DNA of 10,947 bases from an uncultured Clostridia bacterium. GTDB lineage: Bacteria; Bacillota; Clostridia; Christensenellales; Aristaeellaceae. Numbering within the stretch: the first letter of the stretch is position 1; every line of letters starts with the position of its first letter. Below, piece after piece: positions 6,656 to 10,947 of the stretch. Below the pieces are notes generated by a model. That model was not told the DNA's origin and did not search any database. It saw only the letters and a list, made by a program, of their open reading frames with translations. Location: NCBI GenBank assembly GCA_937906775.1, contig CALCUD010000003.1, positions 1-10,947 on the forward strand, read 5' to 3'. The translations under genes and the position numbers were made by a program.

Positions 6656-6684
6656 TTGACAATTATATCGGGATCCGATATACT
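6656..6684 (+). promoter_or_regulatory. Promoter of the padR-DUF2812 operon
   Basis: A perfect -35 TTGACA (6656-6661), a 17-bp spacer and a -10 TATACT (6679-6684) give a near-consensus sigma-A promoter. Transcription would begin near 6691, within or beside the second operator repeat. Such a strong promoter covered by inverted repeats is typical of a gene held down by its own product. Confidence 0.85.
6665..6681. promoter_or_regulatory. Putative PadR operator 1
   Basis: ATATCG and CGATAT arms surround a 5-bp centre (GGATC). The repeat fills the promoter spacer and overlaps the -10 box, so a bound repressor would block RNA polymerase. It has the same arms and centre length as the repeat at 6693-6715. 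Binding by the downstream PadR protein is inferred from position and from the common autoregulation of this family. Confidence 0.6.
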
Positions 6685-6692
6685 CTGATCAC

Positions 6693-6715
6693 GATATATC
6701 GCTTGCCGATATATC
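6693..6715. promoter_or_regulatory. Putative PadR operator 2
   Basis: GATATATCG and CGATATATC arms surround a 5-bp centre (CTTGC), a longer version of operator 1. The two centres are 31 bp apart, close to three helical turns, so two dimers could sit on the same DNA face. The site covers the predicted transcription start and ends just before the ribosome-binding site. Confidence 0.6.
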
Positions 6716-6730
6716 TGGAAAGGAGTCATG

Positions 6731-7042
6731 ATGGTCAGTATCGCATTAACGGAATCCACCTATTACATTCTTTTGTCCCTGTATTCACCCCAGCACGGCT
6801 ATGGGATCATGCAGCAGGCCGAAGAACTGTCAGCCGGAAGAGTCCGGCTTGCCGCAGGGACGCTGTACGGTGCCCTGAACTCCATGTGCGACAAGGGCTG
6901 GATCATCCAGCTCCCCGTCGAAGACAGCAGCAGGCAGAAAAAATACAAACTCACCGAAAAAGGCCGGAATGTTCTTTTCAATGAAATCGACAGATTAAAA
7001 GAACTGGTCCGAAACGGCGAAATGATTACCGGAGGAAAATGA
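6731..7042 (+). CDS. PadR family transcriptional regulator
   Basis: The 103-residue protein is a compact PadR-type winged helix-turn-helix repressor. It shows the family's HGYGIMQ segment (22-28), the recognition region AAGTLYGAL (41-49, usually GTLYPAL or GTLYGAL) and the wing RQKKYKLTEKGR (68-79). It is a short subfamily-2-like form with a single C-terminal helix for dimerisation. The ATG at 6731 has AGGAG 5 nt upstream; the adjacent ATG at 6728 is only 2 nt from it. The TGA overlaps an ATG of the DUF2812 gene (ATGA). It probably represses its own operon through the two repeats in the promoter. The ligand is unknown. Confidence 0.93.
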   Translation: MVSIALTESTYYILLSLYSPQHGYGIMQQAEELSAGRVRLAAGTLYGALNSMCDKGWIIQLPVEDSSRQKKYKLTEKGRNVLFNEIDRLKELVRNGEMITGGK

Positions 7043-7044
7043 CA

Positions 7045-7554
7045 ATGGAAGAAAGAAAAACGGTGCATAAATGGTTCTGGGTCTGGGATTTTGAAAAAGA
7101 GGAGCGCTGGCTCAACGAAATGGCCATGAGCGGCTGGACCCTCACCAAGGCGGGCATAGGCCGGTATGAGTTTGAGAAGACCCAGCCGGGAGAGTACATC
7201 ATCCGTCTTGAACTTCACAAATATGACGAACAGTATATTGAATTCATGCGCGATGCCGGAGCCGAAGTCGCGACCAGGCTGTTCGCCTGGGTCTATTTCA
7301 GAAGAAGATCCGAACTTGGACCGTTCGATCTCTTCTCGGATAAAGAATCCAAAGTAAAGCACCTTGATACCATCAGCAAAATGGTCGGGATCATCGGCGG
7401 CGCAAATCTGGTCATCGGAATCATGAATTCCTTCTCTCCCTCTGTCAGGATCGGATGGATCAATCTTCTTGCCGCAACCTTTCTGATGTATGCGCTGGGA
7501 CGCATTCACGGAAAAAAAGAGGCTCTGGAGAACGACCGGATCCTCTGCGAATAA
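7045..7554 (+). CDS. DUF2812 domain-containing membrane protein
   Basis: The 169-residue protein has the DUF2812 pattern at its N-terminus: WFWVWDFEKEERWLNEMAMS (10-29), then GWTL (30-33) and YEFEKTQPGEYIIRLEL (41-57). The C-terminal half has two hydrophobic helices, about 112-130 and 135-153, and a charged tail. Such proteins are frequently encoded directly after a PadR regulator in Firmicutes; their biochemical function is not known. The ATG at 7045 is 9 nt from GGAGG. The ATG at 7039, which overlaps the padR stop, is only 3 nt from it and adds two residues. Co-transcription with padR is clear from the overlap or tiny gap. A role in membrane stress or drug response is only a guess. Confidence 0.85.
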   Translation: MEERKTVHKWFWVWDFEKEERWLNEMAMSGWTLTKAGIGRYEFEKTQPGEYIIRLELHKYDEQYIEFMRDAGAEVATRLFAWVYFRRRSELGPFDLFSDKESKVKHLDTISKMVGIIGGANLVIGIMNSFSPSVRIGWINLLAATFLMYALGRIHGKKEALENDRILCE

Positions 7555-7576
7555 GAAAACCTCAACGCAGGAAGCG

Positions 7577-7622
7577 GCGGTCCGGACCGCATTGAAAACA
7601 GATAAAAAACGGTCCGGACCGT
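7577..7622. repeat. Pair of 14-bp palindromes
   Basis: GCGGTCCGGACCGC (7577-7590) and ACGGTCCGGACCGT (7609-7622) are each perfect palindromes sharing the 12-bp core CGGTCCGGACCG. Their centres are 32 bp apart, about three helical turns. Each can fold alone, or the two can pair with each other across the 18-bp A-rich spacer. On the minus strand the right copy is followed by TTTTTT, like a terminator, but no minus-strand gene lies upstream. On the plus strand there is no T-run. They are either operators for the following gene or transcript-end structures of the DUF2812 operon. Confidence 0.6.
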
Positions 7623-7650
7623 CAAACCCTTTCCAATCTATGATAAAATA

Positions 7651-7697
7651 ACGGATACCGGCTGCCCTCCGCGACCGCGGAGGGTTTTCCGTACCGT
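7651..7697 (+). terminator. Extended hairpin with short T-run (terminator or 5' leader structure)
   Basis: The core is CCCTCCGC, loop GACC, GCGGAGGG (7665-7684), followed by TTTTCC. Outer arms CGG/CCG (7659-7661 and 7689-7691) and ACGG/CCGT (7651-7654 and 7694-7697) extend it. A TATGATAAAAT block at 7639-7649 just upstream looks like a -10 box (TAAAAT, 7644-7649) without a clear -35. The hairpin could therefore sit at the start of the DUF1015 transcript, or it may end the padR-DUF2812 transcript. The T-run is short for a strong terminator. Confidence 0.45.
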
Positions 7698-7735
7698 AAC
7701 GAGATTCCATTCGTCTGAATGAAAGGATGATTCCC

Positions 7736-8992
7736 ATGGCTTTTGAGTCCGTTGCCCTCCGCCCGGCCGCGATCCTGCTGCCCGACGCTTCCGTCGCTCC
7801 GGAAACCTGGGCCTGCGTGGCCTGCGACCAGTATACCTCCCAGCCCGAATACTGGGAGAAAGTATCCGCGCTCGTCGGGAACGCGCCCTCCACGCTGAAG
7901 CTCATGCTCCCCGAATGCTACCTGAAAGACAGTGCGGCCCTCGTTCCGAAGATCCATGCCACCATGGCGGACGCGCTGGCGAAAGGCCTGCTTTCTCCCG
8001 CCGTGGAAAACGGATTCATCCTGTGCGAACGCACCGTCGCCTCCGGCACACGCCTCGGCCTGGTCGCCACAGTCGACCTGGAGGAATACGATTTTTCCGC
8101 CGGATCCATGCCGCTGGTACGCCCCACCGAGCAGACCATCGCCTCCCGCCTCCCCGCCCGGCTGACCATCCGCCGCGGCGCGCCCGTGGAACTGACGCAT
8201 ATCATGATCCTGATCGACGATCCGGACAGAACCGTTCTGGAACCGCTGCAGGCGAAGAAGGATTCCCTGAGAAAGCTGTACGATTTTGATCTGATGATGA
8301 ACGGCGGTCATCTGGCGGGCTACGCCGTCGACAGCGAAAGCGATCTCGGCCGGATCGACGCCGCCATGAACGCCCTGAAGGAAAGCCTGGGCCCGGATCC
8401 CATGCTGCTGGCCGTCGGAGACGGAAACCATTCTCTCGCCACCGCCAAAGCTTACTGGAACGAGATCCGCGAAACCCTTTCCGAAGAAGAACGGAAAACG
8501 CATCCCGCCCGCTTCGCCCTGTGCGAGATCGTGAACATTCACGATGAAGCCCTTCTTTTCGAGCCGATCCACCGCGTGATGACCCGCACTGACAGCCGCG
8601 AGCTGTTCTCCGCATGGAATACGTGGACCAAAGCTCACGGGGAAATCCTGTCCGATTCCGGAAACGGGCACCGTTTCACCGTCATTGACCGGAATGGGGA
8701 ACAGACTGTTGTGATCCGGAATCCGGCCGGCGCCATCCCCTGCGAAACGATCCAGAAATTCCTGGACGATTTCCTCGCGAAGCATCCGGAAGCGGAAATC
8801 GACTACATCCACGGAGACGATTCCCTGCGGACTCTGTCCAAAGCGGACGGCGCAATCGGCTTTCTGCTGCCGGAGATTAACAAGCATACCTTCTTCGAGG
8901 ATGTCAAAACGCTCGGCGTTCTTCCCCGGAAGACTTTTTCCATGGGCGAAGCCGATGAAAAGCGCTTCTATATGGAATGCAAAAAAATCTGA
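7736..8992 (+). CDS. DUF1015 family protein (COG4198-like)
   Basis: The 418-residue protein shows the conserved blocks I associate with DUF1015: VACDQYTSQPEYW (28-40), RPTEQTIASRL (129-139), the hallmark GDGNHSLATAKA (228-239), and a C-terminal LPRKTFSMGEADEKRFYMEC (396-415). The length is usual for the family and there is no signal peptide or membrane helix, so it is cytosolic. The molecular function of the family is not established to my knowledge. The start at 7736 is chosen because AAGGA lies 8 nt upstream; the ATG at 7727 overlaps that site and has none of its own. The gene stands alone between a structured leader and a terminator. Codon use is strongly GC-rich, as in rlmCD and livF. Confidence 0.88.
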   Translation: MAFESVALRPAAILLPDASVAPETWACVACDQYTSQPEYWEKVSALVGNAPSTLKLMLPECYLKDSAALVPKIHATMADALAKGLLSPAVENGFILCERTVASGTRLGLVATVDLEEYDFSAGSMPLVRPTEQTIASRLPARLTIRRGAPVELTHIMILIDDPDRTVLEPLQAKKDSLRKLYDFDLMMNGGHLAGYAVDSESDLGRIDAAMNALKESLGPDPMLLAVGDGNHSLATAKAYWNEIRETLSEEERKTHPARFALCEIVNIHDEALLFEPIHRVMTRTDSRELFSAWNTWTKAHGEILSDSGNGHRFTVIDRNGEQTVVIRNPAGAIPCETIQKFLDDFLAKHPEAEIDYIHGDDSLRTLSKADGAIGFLLPEINKHTFFEDVKTLGVLPRKTFSMGEADEKRFYMECKKI

Positions 8993-9004
8993 CAAAAGAA
9001 CCGC

Positions 9005-9040
9005 AAAAGCGAGTCCCGGACGGACGGGTCCCGCTTTTTT
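9005..9040 (+). terminator. Probable bidirectional terminator
   Basis: An AAAAGCG...CGC stem with inner CCCG/CGGG pairing (9015-9018 and 9025-9028) and a few internal mismatches is followed by TTTTTT (9035-9040). It lies 12 nt after the DUF1015 stop and just before the end of the convergent XRE gene. The complementary A-run on its left side makes it usable for the minus strand too. Confidence 0.75.
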
Positions 9041-9051
9041 CATGCGTCTTT

Positions 9052-9786
9052 TCAGTTCAGTTCAAAGGTCACCTGCACACAGCGGGAAATGAATCCGACC
9101 TCGCTGATCTCAACGGTTTCGGCTTCGTATTCCTTGTCATAGCTCTGCAGCATCGCGTGACAGTCGTCCAGAAGTTTGATCTTCCGGAGATAACGGTGTT
9201 CATTGTAATTCAGGAGCATGATCGCCCCATCGACCGGACTCTGGGCCGGAACCGTCAGAACAATATCCCCCCGATGGATCCGGAAACCGCGCATGCTGTC
9301 GTCCGGCGCAAGATAGTAAAAAACCTTGTCGGGATTCGCTCCCTCAATCCGGCCGTTTTCCACAGGCACCAGCTTATAGCTGACGGGCTTCATCACCGCG
9401 TTCATTACAGGCACACGCTTCAGCACGCTTTGAAGCGCGTCCAGCCAGACGCTTCCGGCTACGCCTTCGTCCTTCTCATCATCGGTGCCTGCGACTTTTT
9501 CCGCTTCTTTTATTTTCGGCTTTTTAGCCGCTTCCGCCATCCTGGGCTGGACCTGCGCAAGATCCACCGTGGAAGCGATATCGTCCAGCGTGAATTCCGC
9601 CTCGGTCTGCTGTTTCAGCCCGATGGTTTTCAGGATCCGGCGGGCCTGATCGTCCGCGATGATGCGTGTGCCGGCTTCGACAGCCACCAGATAGCTTTCG
9701 CTGACTCCGCATTTCCGGGCTACCTGCTTCGGGGTCAGCTTCTGACGGATCCGCTCGGTACGGATCAGGTCTCCAAGTCTGCTCAT
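9052..9786 (-). CDS. XRE-family regulator with C-terminal S24/LexA-like domain
   Basis: The 244-residue protein starts with a Cro/CI-type helix-turn-helix (about 4-58: LGDLIRTERIRQKLTPKQVA, then CGVSESYLVAVEAGTR). A charged Ala/Lys/Glu linker (about 80-110) leads to a C-terminal S24-like region (about 150-235) with YYLAPDDSMRGFRIHRGDIV. S164 is in the position of the LexA/CI catalytic serine, and K202, 38 residues later, matches the usual Ser-Lys spacing. The start at 9786 has GGAGG 14 nt upstream, which is long. The GTG at 9822 would fall at the predicted transcription start and is rejected. It is transcribed alone. Whether it self-cleaves in response to DNA damage or only uses the fold for dimerisation cannot be told. 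No phage genes are nearby. Confidence 0.8.
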   Translation of the reverse strand: MSRLGDLIRTERIRQKLTPKQVARKCGVSESYLVAVEAGTRIIADDQARRILKTIGLKQQTEAEFTLDDIASTVDLAQVQPRMAEAAKKPKIKEAEKVAGTDDEKDEGVAGSVWLDALQSVLKRVPVMNAVMKPVSYKLVPVENGRIEGANPDKVFYYLAPDDSMRGFRIHRGDIVLTVPAQSPVDGAIMLLNYNEHRYLRKIKLLDDCHAMLQSYDKEYEAETVEISEVGFISRCVQVTFELN

Positions 9787-9828
9787 AAAAGGATCTCTCT
9801 CCTCCGGTCTTCCATATTTCACATGCCC

Positions 9829-9857
9829 AGTTTACCCTTTTCCGGATGGATTGGCAA
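9829..9857 (-). promoter_or_regulatory. Sigma-A-type promoter of the XRE/S24 regulator
   Basis: On the minus strand TTGCCA (9852-9857, five of six) is separated by 17 bp from TAAACT (9829-9834, four of six). The start would be near 9822, giving a leader of about 36 nt that contains the GGAGG. No clear inverted repeat overlaps it. Confidence 0.55.
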
Positions 9858-9870
9858 CCGCAAATTCTAC

Positions 9871-9905
9871 GCAAAAAGAACCGGGAGCCTTTCCGCTCCC
9901 GGTTC
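9871..9905 (-). terminator. Rho-independent terminator after livF
   Basis: A perfect 11-bp stem, GAACCGGGAGC (9878-9888) with GCTCCCGGTTC (9895-9905) around a 6-nt loop, is followed on the minus strand by TTTTTGC. It lies 12 nt after the livF stop and ends the branched-chain amino-acid transporter operon. Confidence 0.9.
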
Positions 9906-9917
9906 TCTGCCGGATCC

Positions 9918-10637
9918 TTATTTGGACGATTTTCCCAGATACGCTTCCTGAATGGCTTCACTGGCCAGCAGTTCCTCGCCGGTACCGGCCACAGTGATCC
10001 GTCCGGTTTCCATGACATACGCCCAGTCGCACGCATGAAGCGCGGCGTTCGCGTTCTGTTCGATCAGAAGAACCGTCATGCCGGTTTCCTTCAGGGTCTG
10101 AATGATACTGAAGATATCCTTGACGACCAGCGGGGCGAGACCGAGACTCGGCTCATCCATCATGATCAGCTTCGGCCGGGTCATCATGGCGCGGGCCACC
10201 GCAAGCATCTGCTGCTCACCGCCGGACAGGGTCCCGGCCAGCTGCCAGGAACGCTCCTTCAGGCGGGGAAACAGCTCGTACGCATACTCGATATCCTGCT
10301 CGATGACCTCTTTGTCCTTCCGAAGATACGCGCCGATCCGAAGGTTTTCAAGCACCGTCAGATTCGGGAAAACACGGCGGCCTTCCGGCACCATCGCGAT
10401 CCCGCATTCCACGATCTTCTGGGTATTGTAATCCGTGATATCCCGTCCTTCAAAATAGATCCGTCCGTCCGTAGGGTGTATCAGCCCGGAAATGGAGCGA
10501 AGCGTCGTGCTCTTTCCGGCGCCGTTCGCGCCGATCAGCGTTACGATCTGGCCCTGCTCCACATCGAAGGAAATTCCTTTCAGAGCTTCGATTCCGCCAT
10601 AGCTGACCCGAAGATCCGTCACTTTCAGCAGGCTCAT
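9918..10637 (-). CDS. livF: Branched-chain amino acid ABC transporter ATP-binding protein LivF
   Basis: This is a 239-residue cytoplasmic ATPase of the HAAT-type importer for leucine, isoleucine and valine or related substrates. It pairs with LivG under the LivH/LivM permeases. Visible motifs are Walker A GANGAGKST (36-44), VPEGRRVFPNLTVLENL (83-99, LivF-typical), ABC signature LSGGEQQ (137-143), Walker B LIMMDEPSLGLAP (157-169) and LLIEQNANAAL (190-200), in which LivF proteins carry Q in place of the usual switch histidine. The start at 10637 has GGAGG 9 nt upstream; the ATG at 10646 directly abuts that site. It begins 1 nt after the livG stop and is the last gene of the operon. Solute specificity is not determined by this subunit. 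Confidence 0.95.
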   Translation of the reverse strand: MSLLKVTDLRVSYGGIEALKGISFDVEQGQIVTLIGANGAGKSTTLRSISGLIHPTDGRIYFEGRDITDYNTQKIVECGIAMVPEGRRVFPNLTVLENLRIGAYLRKDKEVIEQDIEYAYELFPRLKERSWQLAGTLSGGEQQMLAVARAMMTRPKLIMMDEPSLGLAPLVVKDIFSIIQTLKETGMTVLLIEQNANAALHACDWAYVMETGRITVAGTGEELLASEAIQEAYLGKSSK

Positions 10638-10638
10638 T

Positions 10639-10947
10639 TTATTCATCCTCCCCCAGATACGCGGCGATAACCACAGGATTCTTCTGGATCTCCGCCGGGG
10701 TTCCCTCGGCGATCTGACGACCGAAGTCCAGCACATAGATCCGGTCGGAAATATCCATGACCAGATTCATATGATGCTCGATCATGAAAACGGTCAGATT
10801 GAACTTGTTTTTGATATCCACAATGAACTGGCCCAACTCGTCGGTCTCCTGCGGATTCATACCGGCCGCGGGCTCATCCAGCAGCAGCAGCGTCGGATCG
10901 GTCGCCAGCGCACGGGCAATTTCCAGCCGGCGCTGTTTGCCGTAGGG
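10639..10947 (-). CDS. livG: Branched-chain amino acid ABC transporter ATP-binding protein LivG, C-terminal part
   Basis: The frame stays open to the right edge, giving the last 102 residues. It begins inside the ABC signature (YGKQRRLEIARAL), followed by Walker B LLLLDEPAAGMNP, the D-loop region, and VFMIEHHMNLVMDISDRIYV with the switch histidine in the LivG-typical EHHM form. It ends IAAYLGEDE. The AAGMNP sequence and EHHM distinguish LivG from LivF. The Walker A half and the start lie beyond the window. The TAA is 1 nt before the livF start, so the two ATPases are co-translated. The permease and binding-protein genes should lie further right. Confidence 0.94.
   Translation of the reverse strand, partial: PYGKQRRLEIARALATDPTLLLLDEPAAGMNPQETDELGQFIVDIKNKFNLTVFMIEHHMNLVMDISDRIYVLDFGRQIAEGTPAEIQKNPVVIAAYLGEDE

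Noticed and set aside
6544..6759. Minus-strand open frame across the padR promoter
   Set aside because: It overlaps a consensus promoter, both operator repeats and the inverted repeat. It has no supporting ribosome-binding site or family resemblance.
7622..9043. Long minus-strand open frame opposite the DUF1015 gene
   Set aside because: It is a shadow frame. The plus strand carries the conserved DUF1015 blocks, a ribosome-binding site and a terminator.
9487..9522. Ala-Gly sites in the XRE/S24 linker as proven LexA-type cleavage sites
   Set aside because: They lie 53-64 residues before S164, whereas in LexA the distance is about 35. They are only weak candidates.

Overview
The window looks like chromosomal DNA of a moderately GC-rich Clostridia-type Firmicute. 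The 16S rRNA 5' end reads like Clostridia, ribosome-binding sites are strong GGAGG types, promoters are sigma-A-like with 17-bp spacers, and the gene families (clostridial-type RlmCD, PadR plus DUF2812, ECF sigma with zinc-finger anti-sigma, SH3b/PepSY envelope protein) are typical of gut or rumen Clostridia. I cannot name a genus; an uncultured Christensenellales- or Lachnospiraceae-like lineage is only a guess.

Layout, left to right. (1) Positions 1-61 are the 5' end of a 16S rRNA gene leaving the window on the minus strand, with its leader and promoter at 62-243. (2) Divergently, 409-1752 encodes a 23S rRNA uracil-C5 methyltransferase (RlmCD/RumA) with its own promoter. An in-frame TGA is followed by a short, apparently untranslated remnant of a C-terminal extension. 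(3) On the minus strand, 1887-3337 is an ECF sigma factor / zinc-finger anti-sigma pair behind a recognisable ECF-type promoter. (4) Also on the minus strand, 3462-6463 is a three-gene unit: a sigma-70-like protein with a C-terminal hydrophobic tail, a single-pass membrane protein with anti-sigma-like topology but no zinc-finger motif, and a secreted protein with three SH3b-like and two PepSY-like regions. It ends in a terminator. (5) On the plus strand, 6656-7554 is a PadR regulator plus DUF2812 membrane protein pair. Its consensus promoter is overlapped and followed by two matching inverted repeats, which suggests autoregulation. (6) 7577-8992 holds two copies of a 14-bp palindrome, a structured leader and a DUF1015-family gene ending in a probable bidirectional terminator. 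(7) On the minus strand, 9052-9786 is an XRE/S24-type regulator with its own promoter. (8) On the minus strand from 9871, a strong terminator, then livF and the 3' part of livG of a branched-chain amino-acid ABC importer that runs off the right edge.

The least ordinary part is 3462-6463, a likely envelope-sensing module in which the sigma-like protein itself appears to be membrane-tethered. It sits directly upstream of a conventional ECF/anti-sigma pair in the same orientation, so two membrane-linked transcription switches lie side by side. The other noteworthy items are the in-frame TGA and fossil tail of rlmCD, and the paired palindromes before the PadR and DUF1015 genes. No mobile element, CRISPR array or tRNA was seen.
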